Assembly: GCA_965220935.1 (NCBI GenBank)
Contig: OZ244857.1
Span: 2,666,001 to 2,730,000, forward strand
Length of the DNA: 64,000 nt
Direction: 5' to 3'
DNA from: Bin80 sp965220935
GTDB taxonomy: Bacteria > Bacteroidota > Rhodothermia > Rhodothermales > Bin80
Shown: positions 8,077 through 17,800 of the stretch, one piece after another
Position numbering within the stretch: position 1 is the first letter of the stretch
How the letters are laid out: each line of letters opens with the position of its first letter
The notes under the pieces: generated by a model
Databases searched by the model: none
What the model saw: the letters and a program-made list of their open reading frames with translations, nothing else
What the model was told of the DNA's origin: nothing
Position numbers and translations under genes: made by a program

Positions 8077-10386
8077 ATGCTCTGGAACTGTTTCCTACTT
8101 TCTTTCTTGTTATTGTCACCCGCTGTCACAGCCCAGAGTCTATCTGTCAATGGCTATGTAGAGGACATAGAAACTGGAGAGCGGATCCCGAGAGTCAATC
8201 TATACTTGATTAACGAAAAGATTGGTACAAGCACAAATGAATTTGGATATTTCAATCTAAATGTTCGTAGAGGAGTCTCCAAATTATCTATCAGCCATAT
8301 TGTCTATCAGTCACAACTTGTGGAATGGCCTGTTTTATCCGATACTTCACTAGTGGTTAGGTTAACGCCGCGTATCGCTACATTAGACTCCTTGACAATC
8401 ATCAGCCCCATTTTTGGAAATAATGATAGAACCCTAATGAGTCAACACTCTCTGACCGCAGCCCAAATTGAAACCATGCCCGCCATACTTGGTGAGGCGG
8501 ATGTGATTAAAACTCTTCAACTGTTGCCAGGGGCTAAGCCCGGGCGCGAGGGATTCAGCGGACTCCATGTTCGTGGAGGAAATGATGATCAGAACCTAAT
8601 CCAGCTTGATGGGCTAACACTCTACAACCCAAATCACATATTTGGGTTGTTTAGCGTCTTTAACCCCGTTGCATTAAAAGAAATTGAACTCATCAAGGGT
8701 GGATTCCCCGCACGCTATGGTGGGCGGCTTTCCTCAGTTGTGCGTTTGACGATGAAGGATGGAAATTTGAAGAGATTTGGCGGCGAAGGAAAGCTCGGAA
8801 TTTTAACTTCAAGATTGATGCTTGAAGGCCCTATTGTGAAGGACCGTGCCTCTTGGATTATCTCGGTACGACGAACATTTCTGGATCAGATTACCCGATG
8901 GGCTCAACCAAGAGAGGAGCAGACAAACCTAAATTTTTTTGATTTGAACTTGAAGAGTAGTTTGATTGCGACCAAACGAGATCGAATCTATTTGAGTGGC
9001 TATATTGGAGGTGATAATTATACGCTACTTCTCCGACCCGGAGGACAAAATTATTCCAATCGAGAAACAACTTTTCGGGTTGATTGGCGCAACCAAATGG
9101 TCTCGCTACGATGGCACCGCCTTGTGAGTGATCAAATGTTCATGAGCCTCACGGCAGGCATCGTTGGATATGATATACAAAGTCGGATTACTTCTACTGA
9201 ACCTACTCCCTCCAATTCCTCTGAAACATATAGAACCGAATGGAATTCGTCTATCAGAGACTACACTGCACGAGTTGACGTAGAGTATAAACCAGCCCCG
9301 CGTCATTATATTCGTTTTGGAGTTGAAGCTATATCTCATTTGTTGATTCCCTCTTCCAGCAGCAGTGTTATGGAAGGTCTTGAAGATACAGACACCACGG
9401 CTAAGCCCGATAAATTTGTGACCAGTGAATATGCGACCTATTTGGAAGACAAGATTCAGTTTAACTCGCAATTCCATGCAAATTTAGGGCTTCGTTACTC
9501 AGGCGGTCAAAGTGAAGGATATAGAGCAAGCACTCTTGAACCGCGGGCAAGCGTTCATCTAATCCTGACGGACCGTCTCAATGTGAAGGCATCTTATGCC
9601 CTAATGCAACAATACCTACATCGCCTCACGGGCACAGGAAGTTCTATTTCTCGAGAGACATGGATTCCATTTATGTCAGGAATTCCACCCCAAAAAAGCT
9701 CACAGGTCGCTGTCGGTCTATCATATTTATTTCCAGAACAGCGACTTAACTTATCTCTGGATGGATACTACAAACACTTGGGAAATCAGATTGAGTATAG
9801 TCCAAATATTCTCCCGTATCAGGCCGCTCTATCAGGATGGCCATCCGCCGTTGAAAATGGATACGGTACAGCATACGGCGTAGAAGTCCTGCTACGACGA
9901 CAACATGGACGATTAAACGGTTGGATTAGCTATACTTGGAGTCAATCCAACCGATCCTACTCTGGATTAAATAATGGACTGTCATTTCCCGATACATATG
10001 ATCGTACTCATGATATTTCTGTACTCGGCCAGATGCATGTCACCCAACACACCTTGCTTACAGTTTCATGGATCTTTATCAGTGGTAGTCCAATCTGGTT
10101 ACCCAGTGCACGCTATTTTGACCCAATCAATGATATTCAATGGTTTGAGTATACTTCCATTAACAGCAGTCGAGTCCCTCCGACACATCGTCTTGATTTA
10201 GGTGCGAAATTCACAAAGCAAATAAAGTGGGGGATGCGCACCTTCAGTATTGGTCTGCTTAATCTATATAACCGACGTAACCCCATGTATATCTATCCCC
10301 AAATGAATATCAATGGAGCAATACAATGGAGGCGGGTAACACTTTTGCAACTGGTGCCAGACATCTCTTATGGGATAAGATTCTGA
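8077..10386 (+). CDS. TonB-dependent outer-membrane receptor with carboxypeptidase-like N-terminal domain
   Basis: A 769-residue protein. It has a signal peptide (about 1-19, ending TAQ) and a CarboxypepD_reg-like domain (about 24-105). The TonB plug (about 125-235) includes LHVRGGNDDQNLIQLDGLTLYNP, and a beta-barrel reaches the C-terminus, which ends in F. This is the energised outer-membrane import architecture typical of Bacteroidota. Its stop codon overlaps the start of the DUF4249 lipoprotein gene, and the DUF5916 gene follows closely, so the three are probably co-transcribed. The substrate is unknown. The lack of a SusD partner argues against a polysaccharide locus; TonB receptors paired with DUF4249 lipoproteins recur in this phylum. 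Confidence 0.93.
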   Translation: MLWNCFLLSFLLLSPAVTAQSLSVNGYVEDIETGERIPRVNLYLINEKIGTSTNEFGYFNLNVRRGVSKLSISHIVYQSQLVEWPVLSDTSLVVRLTPRIATLDSLTIISPIFGNNDRTLMSQHSLTAAQIETMPAILGEADVIKTLQLLPGAKPGREGFSGLHVRGGNDDQNLIQLDGLTLYNPNHIFGLFSVFNPVALKEIELIKGGFPARYGGRLSSVVRLTMKDGNLKRFGGEGKLGILTSRLMLEGPIVKDRASWIISVRRTFLDQITRWAQPREEQTNLNFFDLNLKSSLIATKRDRIYLSGYIGGDNYTLLLRPGGQNYSNRETTFRVDWRNQMVSLRWHRLVSDQMFMSLTAGIVGYDIQSRITSTEPTPSNSSETYRTEWNSSIRDYTARVDVEYKPAPRHYIRFGVEAISHLLIPSSSSSVMEGLEDTDTTAKPDKFVTSEYATYLEDKIQFNSQFHANLGLRYSGGQSEGYRASTLEPRASVHLILTDRLNVKASYALMQQYLHRLTGTGSSISRETWIPFMSGIPPQKSSQVAVGLSYLFPEQRLNLSLDGYYKHLGNQIEYSPNILPYQAALSGWPSAVENGYGTAYGVEVLLRRQHGRLNGWISYTWSQSNRSYSGLNNGLSFPDTYDRTHDISVLGQMHVTQHTLLTVSWIFISGSPIWLPSARYFDPINDIQWFEYTSINSSRVPPTHRLDLGAKFTKQIKWGMRTFSIGLLNLYNRRNPMYIYPQMNINGAIQWRRVTLLQLVPDISYGIRF

Positions 10387-11399
10387 TGAAACACTTGGTG
10401 ATCACCGGGTTGTCTGTAATTTCTATTCATTGTGCGATTCCAGTAGAGTTGGAATTTGGCGATAACTTTGCAGAAAAGGTCGTCATACATGCAGAGTTTG
10501 AGCCCGATAGCCTATGGACTGTAAACTTGGGACGCAATGTGATCTACACTGACAGCATTAATTGGAACGAGTATTTAATTACCGATGCTACCGTAACGAT
10601 AAGTGCTGGCTCAGAGATTAAGGAATCTCTCATTCATGTTGGACAGGGAATATTTCAGTCGACTCATGGGAGTAGACCTGAAGTAGAAACTCAGTATACA
10701 ATCAATGTAAATGCTCCAGATTTACCAGAAGTCATCGCTTCTTCAATCATTCCGGCTACTCAAGCCGAGTTTGTAAAGATACAAGAACTTTCATCCGATG
10801 CCACCATGCGATCATTTCAAATTCATATACGCATTGTTGATCAAATTGGGCAAGACAATTATAGTCTGCAAATCCATCACTTAGAGCCGATCTGTCATAG
10901 TGATGGAGGCATTCTGCCATTTATGAACCACGGAGAAACTACGATATGGCGCTCTGTATCATTTAATTCTGACTTTCCTGAGATACGCGATAATGTTTTA
11001 GATCTCAATGACCCAAGTAGTGTCCAAACAGGTGCTGTGGGGGGAAGCTATGGCGAAGGATTTTTTATTGATCGTTCGTTTGAAGGCCAATCTAAAATGA
11101 TTGAACTGACCATTGATATTCCTCATTATGATGCGCTTCATCCCCATATCCAAGTATCTGTAACAAATTGGAGTCATGAATTATGGTCTTACATGGAATA
11201 TCAAATTGCGGTAGATTTATTTGGACCCAATTATTTTGAGGAAACTCCGAAATTCATTTATTCCAATATACAGGGAGGCCTCGGTATTTTTGGAGGCAAA
11301 AATCGTAAGTACTTACGATTTGATCATGAGGGTGCATCATGGGATCTAGATGAATTTCAAATAGGATTTCAGTTCGTCCAACCTTGTGATTCGCTGTAA
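10386..11399 (+). CDS. DUF4249-family lipoprotein
   Basis: The ATG at 10386 overlaps the receptor stop (TGATGA), which is why I prefer it to an earlier in-frame start at 10326. The N-terminus (MKHLVITGLSVISIHCAIP) is a lipoprotein signal with Cys 16. The body matches the DUF4249 pattern: an early beta-sandwich with VTISAGSEIKESL, then a C-terminal half with WSYMEYQIAVDLFGPNYFEE and YSNIQGGLGIFGG, the last being a hallmark of the family. It is presumed to sit at the outer membrane beside the TonB receptor and assist uptake. The true ligand is unknown. Confidence 0.85.
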   Translation: MKHLVITGLSVISIHCAIPVELEFGDNFAEKVVIHAEFEPDSLWTVNLGRNVIYTDSINWNEYLITDATVTISAGSEIKESLIHVGQGIFQSTHGSRPEVETQYTINVNAPDLPEVIASSIIPATQAEFVKIQELSSDATMRSFQIHIRIVDQIGQDNYSLQIHHLEPICHSDGGILPFMNHGETTIWRSVSFNSDFPEIRDNVLDLNDPSSVQTGAVGGSYGEGFFIDRSFEGQSKMIELTIDIPHYDALHPHIQVSVTNWSHELWSYMEYQIAVDLFGPNYFEETPKFIYSNIQGGLGIFGGKNRKYLRFDHEGASWDLDEFQIGFQFVQPCDSL

Positions 11400-11421
11400 T
11401 ATCTGCTGATGATAATCATAA

Positions 11422-13854
11422 ATGTACTCATTCATGATCGTTATTTTTACACTGATGTTTGGGCTTGGGCAATGGAGCAACCCGTGCCAATCTAATTGCA
11501 CTGTTGAAGCGGCATCATCGACCAGTCTCATCCTCATTGATGGCGTCTTAGATGAAGCAGACTGGGATGTGGCTATACCTGCGGGAGATTTCCATCAGGT
11601 GACACCCCGAGAGGGCTTGATCGCTTCCTATCAGACGAAGGTGCGTATCCTACATGATCAGAGGACTCTATATGTGGGAGCAACCTTAATTGATCCATTG
11701 CCGAATCAAATTCAACGAACCCTTGGGCGCCAAGACAGATTCAATCAGGCCGACTGGTTCTTAATTGCACTTGATGCCAATAACGATCAAAAGACGGCCT
11801 TTCACTTTGCCGTCAACGCCGCGGGAATACGCGTAGAAGGATTTGAGGCCGATGGTACGGCACCAAGCCAATGGATTTCTGAGGATATCTTCGGGAAACA
11901 GCGATTTGAGTTTGATCCCAGCTGGGATGCAGAATGGAGCGCAAGCGCAAAAATTGACAGTTCGGGGTGGACTGTGGAGATAGCGATACCCATTTCATTA
12001 CTGCAGACTACTCGTAGCAAAAAAGACAGTTGGGGCGTGAATTTTCGGCGATGGATTCCTCGCGCAGCCGAGTTATCAGAGTGGGCCTTCATCTCCCTGC
12101 TTGATCGCCATCAAGGGGAAGTGCGACAGTTTGGAAAACTATTACTTGCTGCGGACATTCATCCAAATACTCATCGCTCTGGTTATGTATATGCCTCAGC
12201 ACTCAATTATGCAGAGCAAGATGATACTCCAATCCTGCTTCCTATTGCAGGTGCACATGGAAGGATAACCTTGGGGAGGAGTGCGACTTTACAGGCAGGC
12301 GTTCTTCCAGAATTGATACCAGAGGATGTTACCGAGTATATAGACGGTAATTTTGCAACCTCTCAACGAACGATTCATTATGATAGATTTTTGCCGGTAA
12401 GCCAGAAGTTGATCGCCGTGGTTCCCTCTGGTTCAAGTTTGATTTTTGATCGTTTGAGGGGAGGCGACTGTATAGAGTTAATTCTTGGAGGAGCATCACT
12501 GAATACTCGACTTCTCAACAGAGTGACAGCGGCTGGATTAGCCAGTGGATATTTAGATTCGGGAAATGATTCTGAAATATCATTCGGATTTACGGGAAGA
12601 ACTCAACTAGATGTTGGCGATCAGTCTGTGATCGGCATCTCCGCGACTCACCAACCAGTCTCCTCTGATTACAATCTCGCCTCTGACACTAGTGAAGGGA
12701 CTGTTTCATCTGCACTATTGGACTGGGATTTTCGCACACAGAGGCGCTCCCAGTGGAGTGGCCAATTTGGGGGTTCACGTTTCATTAGCACCAACTCATG
12801 TGAAGATGATCTGGTTAATGCAGATAGCATTACAATTGAAAATCCCGTTTTTTCACCCATCTCACGAGAAGGTTATGCAGCGAGACTTGAATATGGCCAA
12901 TCTGGGAAAGCAACCAATTGGTTTACTCGTATCAAAATATCTCATCCAGATTTTGTGACTGTGCCTACGGAATCAGGGAATCTGTTAGATCAAATAGAAG
13001 TTCTTACAGGCTTCAGAGGCACGCTTACCAATGTAGCAGGAATCGTCAAGCGGGGACAGTGGACTGCGGGTGTCACTCAGCGATTTGAATATACCAGTCT
13101 TTCAGCCAAAAAGACCACTTTAGTTGGCATGGCCGACCTCTTAACATCACGAAATAACATGATCTCTCTCGCTATGCATACGGGGATTCAGTCTTCAGGG
13201 CACATTCGTCTGGGACTGGACGCTTCTATTTCTTCAGATAATCGGCGAAAAATGATGGCGACGCCTAGATTTGGTATGATGGTGGGGCAAGATAATCCAA
13301 ATAGTCTTTACGGTTCATTGAACCTTAGAGGAAGTCCAAAGTCATGGATCTCTCTGGAGGCGAATCTGATGACTTTATATGCTTCGGGTAATCTGAGCAC
13401 ACCTCAATGGTTAACGGAAACTTTGTTGACCAATCCCTTATTGACTTCTCAGCACCTGTTACTGAATCCATCGGTTCAGTGCGCCTCTGGCTTCAGACAT
13501 GTAAGAGACAGAAGTTTTAAGTCATTTAATTGCCTTCGTACCTATGCGATTGCATCTGTTGGAGTAAACAATAAATTAAGTTTTGAAGTTGGTGCTCATG
13601 GAGTGGGGATTGGCGTCATCGATCGCCAGAATCTTAGGATGATTGTTGACGGTCTCACCGAATTGATCGGCGTGTTTCGGTGGGAATTCAAGCGCAGATC
13701 TTTACTATCATTTGGAGTAAATTGGGGGCGGTCAGTTGGAGTGAGTAATGTTCCTGAAAGCTGGAACAATCTTTTTCAGTTACTTGACCCTCGCAGTAGA
13801 GCAGACAGATATTATCTCTTGAGCCTCTCAATCAGCCGGCGCTGGCAGCGGTGA
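11422..13854 (+). CDS. CBM9-like / DUF5916 outer-membrane protein
   Basis: An 810-residue protein with an N-terminal signal segment. The CBM9-like domain (about residues 35-230) carries IDGVLDEADWDVAI, VRILHDQRTLYVGATLID and ISLLQTTRSKKDSWGVNFRRWIPR. The long beta-rich C-terminal region matches DUF5916, predicted to form an outer-membrane barrel and ending in RRWQR. It lies 22 bp after the DUF4249 gene in the same direction. DUF5916 proteins often sit with TonB receptors or secreted hydrolases, but no enzymatic function is established. The family assignment is good; the role is not known. Confidence 0.85.
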   Translation: MYSFMIVIFTLMFGLGQWSNPCQSNCTVEAASSTSLILIDGVLDEADWDVAIPAGDFHQVTPREGLIASYQTKVRILHDQRTLYVGATLIDPLPNQIQRTLGRQDRFNQADWFLIALDANNDQKTAFHFAVNAAGIRVEGFEADGTAPSQWISEDIFGKQRFEFDPSWDAEWSASAKIDSSGWTVEIAIPISLLQTTRSKKDSWGVNFRRWIPRAAELSEWAFISLLDRHQGEVRQFGKLLLAADIHPNTHRSGYVYASALNYAEQDDTPILLPIAGAHGRITLGRSATLQAGVLPELIPEDVTEYIDGNFATSQRTIHYDRFLPVSQKLIAVVPSGSSLIFDRLRGGDCIELILGGASLNTRLLNRVTAAGLASGYLDSGNDSEISFGFTGRTQLDVGDQSVIGISATHQPVSSDYNLASDTSEGTVSSALLDWDFRTQRRSQWSGQFGGSRFISTNSCEDDLVNADSITIENPVFSPISREGYAARLEYGQSGKATNWFTRIKISHPDFVTVPTESGNLLDQIEVLTGFRGTLTNVAGIVKRGQWTAGVTQRFEYTSLSAKKTTLVGMADLLTSRNNMISLAMHTGIQSSGHIRLGLDASISSDNRRKMMATPRFGMMVGQDNPNSLYGSLNLRGSPKSWISLEANLMTLYASGNLSTPQWLTETLLTNPLLTSQHLLLNPSVQCASGFRHVRDRSFKSFNCLRTYAIASVGVNNKLSFEVGAHGVGIGVIDRQNLRMIVDGLTELIGVFRWEFKRRSLLSFGVNWGRSVGVSNVPESWNNLFQLLDPRSRADRYYLLSLSISRRWQR

Positions 13855-14163
13855 TTTCAGTTATCACACCCGTGTAACATAAATTACTGTAACCCTTAAG
13901 CTGTCGTGTTGTGATCAATTTTTATGAAGATTGAGAAATTAAAAATAATTTATTGCACCTAAGGGTTTTCCAAAGACATCATCCTCAGATCCAATTACTC
14001 TGAGTGGTTGATGTGAACTAGCAGTTCAGGTTCTCAAGTTGCTTCAGAACTGGTTAAATTTGTACGATTGAATTTCTGATCAGTAGGGGCAGAATATCTA
14101 TCACTTTTAACAATTTATCGAGATTTTATGCCCTATTACGACAAGATTAGCAGACAATATCTT
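13855..14163. other. intergenic gap without recognisable gene
   Basis: AT-rich sequence between the DUF5916 stop and the ISL3 remnant. No open frame with a family signature, no strong hairpin with a T-run and no tRNA-like structure is evident. Confidence 0.5.
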
Positions 14164-14838
14164 GGTTCTACCACAATTTGCGTGGAATTGATGAATTATG
14201 ATTTGACAAATCTTTTTCCATGCAGGATCAATCCTTAATTTTGTTTTTTCGTTTCCACTAATCCCAAACTATTCACAACAGGTTTAGATCGTTCAGTAAA
14301 TTTGTGTCAATATGAAACCTTCTCTGGAGTTTTAGTTTGCCGTTACTGGGCCTCCCAACGTGGTTTATGATCAAATAGAGCATGATTGTTACTTGAGTTC
14401 CACTCTCAGAAAGCTTTCATAGGGTGTCAACCAATTTCACCCGTAAGGTGAAACTGTTCAGTCCTATTTCAAGCCTCTCTTCAGGTTGGATTCAAACGCA
14501 ATTAACATGCTTCTAACCCATAAAGGATGCAAGAGCCATTTTGCTAAACAGGCACAGAAAAAAAATACATGTTAAGTTGTGGTGAATATTATGGGCTGAT
14601 TAGTATCTTTCCGGTGTAGTACAAGGTGTATCAATAGATGTGGTTATAGCCGTAGATACTTACATAGTAACTCTGCAACGCATTCTATGGTCCACATTCA
14701 ATGCATATCATAGAAAATGGACGGAAAAATCCATGAGATCAAGCCGCGTTAGAGAATATAATAATAGAACACTTCTGAGATTTCTACCTCTTCTTTTGCG
14801 GAGGCTTGGATCTCTGCCCAATTGATTCGTGTTAAAAC
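14164..14838 (+). mobile_element. internally deleted ISL3-family remnant
   Basis: The left end (GGTTCTACCACAATTTGCGTGG at 14164-14185) is followed by a decayed start of the transposase, VELMNYDLTNLFP. The right end (14790-14838) encodes in shifted frames LFFCGGLDLCPIDSC, matching the C-terminal LFFCGGLDLYPHDS of the copy at 5566. Its terminal sequence is the same inverted-repeat type. At 675 bp it is about half the size of the better copy. The giant FN3 gene stops only 26 bp beyond it. Confidence 0.65.
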
Positions 14839-14864
14839 TTTCAGTGATGTGTGCACTCTGCCTG

Positions 14865-17800
14865 TCACCGCAGACTCATCAACTGCCCGACATGCACCGA
14901 CGATGTACTGCTATTCAAAGAGGTTGCCACCATCCGATACAGATAAACGCCAGCGGGGAGAGCCAAGCCATGGAGTTCAACGGACTGCTTCTTGCCCGAT
15001 GACAGATTCTTCGCCGGCTTTGTATAGACGCGCCGCCCCGTCATATCCATGATGTCAACCTGCACTTGTGCGGGCCATGGCAGATCAAATACGATACGTG
15101 TGGAATGGGTGAACGGATTCGGATAATTGGCGTGTACGATGAGCTGATTAGCAAGCTCGGTCTCTTGCTGTGTATTGACTGACGACACCACCTCTATGTT
15201 AAATTTCAGGCTGTCTTGTGCTTGGTTGGCATCGGTCGCCGTATAGGTGAGTTCAAGAGGAGGTGTGATCTGCGTGGGCGTGCCACGGATGGTGCGTGAA
15301 CCCGCCTCATATTGAAGCCCATTAGGAAGTGGTAAAGGATGGATGGTATAGGCAATCGGATCTTCTCCACCGGTCACCGCAGGCAACACCAGTGGGTCAA
15401 TCAATTCACCCTGCACATAGGATTGATGGTTGACCTGTGCAACAAATGTCATCCGATACACCTCCAAACTAAATTCAACCGTCACCTCCGCGGCGGCTGC
15501 ATCCACCACTGTCCAGACAAAGGTCTGCGCGGGAGTGACGCTCGTGGGGGTGCCACCAATGGTGCGTCCACTTTTATCATAGGACAGCCCCGCGGGGAGT
15601 GTTTCGGGGGAGAGCGTATAGGTATAGGGTCTCATGCCCCCAATGGCGAAGGGAAGCGCCAGATCTCTGATCGCAAGGCCCACTGGATAGCGCTGTGCTT
15701 TGACCGTACTGGTAAACGACAGCATCGTTGATGCAGAAGAGGTGGTTGCACTGGCCACATTTGACGCTGCCCCTGTGCCTGCTGAGTTGATCGCACTGAT
15801 CTGGTAATACCGCGTGGTGCCAGCGGAAAGTCCTGTATGCGAATAGCTGGTCGCAGGGGATCCAGTATTGGCCTGCAAATTGGTCCAGTTTGACGTGCCA
15901 TTGGGCGACACTTCAATGCGATAGCCAGTAATGGATGCACCGCCGGTATTGGTTGGAGCGGTCCACGATAGACTGATGGTCGTTGGTCCATCGGCCGTGG
16001 CCGTCAATCCAGTCGGCGCCGCCGGCCGTGTGGCCGTTGGTGTACTGGTCGTTGCACTGGCCACATTTGACGCTACCCCTGTCCCTACAGAGTTAATGGC
16101 ACGGACCCGATAATACCGCGTGGTGCCAGCGGAAAGTCCTGTATGCGAATAGCTGGTCGACGTCAATCTGGTATTGGCCTGCAGATTGGTCCAGTTTGAT
16201 GTGCCATTAGGCGACACTTCAATGCGATAGCCCGTAATATCTGCACCGCCGGTATTGGTTGGGGCCGTCCACGATAGATTAATGGTCGTTGGTCCATCGG
16301 CCGTGGCCGTCAATCCAGTCGGCGCCGCCGGCCGTGTGGCCGTTGGTGTACTGGTCGTTGCACTGGCCACATTTGACGCTGCCCCTGTGCCTGCTGAGTT
16401 AATGGCACTGACCCGGTAATGCCGCGTATCGCCGGCCGAGAGCCCTGTGTGCGAATAGCTGGTCGTCGTTAATCCAGTATTGGCCTGCAGATTGGTCCAG
16501 TTTGATGTGCCATTAGGCGACACTTCAATGCGATAGCCAGTAATCGCTGCACCGCCGGTAGTGGTTGGAGCGGTCCACGATAGATTGATCGTGGTTTGTC
16601 CATCGGCGGTGGCCGTCAATCCCGTCGGCGCCGCTGGCCGTGTGGCGGCATCGGTGGTGGCATCGTCCACATTTGACGCTGCCCCTGTGCCTACTGAGTT
16701 AATGGCACTGACCCGATAATGCCGCGTGGTGCCAGCGGAAAGTCCTGTATGCGAATAGCTGGTCGCAGGGGATCCAGTATTGGCCTGCAGGTTGGTCCAG
16801 TTTGACGTGCCGTTGGGGGAGACTTCAATCTGATAGCCGGTAATCGCTGCACCGCCGGTATTGGTTGGAGCCGTCCATCTCAGATTGATGTTGGTCTGCC
16901 CAGCGGCCGTGGCCGTCAATCCAGTCGGCGCCGCCGGCCGTGTGGCCGTTGGTGTACTGGTCGTTGCACTGGCCACATTTGACGCTGCCCCTGTGCCTAC
17001 TGAGTTAATGGCACTGACCCGGTAGTGCCGCGTCGTACCTGCCGAGAGTCCTGTGTGCGAATATCTGGTCGTCGTCAATCTGGTATTGGCCTGCAGATTG
17101 GTCCAGTTAGTTGTGCCGTTGGGCGACACTTCAATCCGATAGCCAGTAATGGATGCACCGCCGGTATTGGTCGGGGCGGTCCACGACAGAGTGATGGTGG
17201 TTTGTCCAGCGGCCGTGGCCGTCAATCCAGTCGGCGCCGCCGGCCGCGTGGCGGCATCGGTGGTGGCATCGTCCACATTAGACGCTGCACCTGTGCCTAC
17301 TGAGTTAATGGCACTGACCCGATAATGCCGCGTGGTACCTGCCGAGAGTCCCGTGTGAGCATAGGTGGTCGCAGTGGATCTCGTATTGGCCTGCTGATTG
17401 GTCCAGTTTGACGTGCCATTGGGCGACACTTCAATGCGATAGCCTATGATGGATGCACCGCCGGTATTGGTCGGGGCCGTCCATCTCAGATTGATGGTGG
17501 TTTGTCCAGCGGCCGTGGCCGTCAATCCAGTCGGCGCCGCCGGCCGCGTCGCCGTTGGCGTGCTGGTGGTGGCATCGGCGGTCGTTGACGGATTGTTGCT
17601 GTCACCCACCGAATTGCGGGCATAGACCCGATAATAGCGCCTCGTACCTGCACTGAGTCCCGTATCGCTGTAGGTGCGAACCGTGCCCGTGTGTGCAGGA
17701 GAAACATTGGTCCAGCCTGAATTTCCATTGGCCGACCACTGCACGCGGTAGCCGCTAATGGCCGCACCCCCGTCACTGCTCGGGGACTCCCAGGCCAGAT

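Noticed and set aside
2083..14094. 14-bp identity CAGTAGGGGCAGAA at 2083-2096 and 14081-14094
   Set aside because: Matches of this length are expected by chance in 64 kb and the flanks do not align.
14440..14460. Small hairpin TTCACC CGTAA GGTGAA
   Set aside because: No T-run follows and it lies inside the ISL3 remnant; not supported as a terminator.
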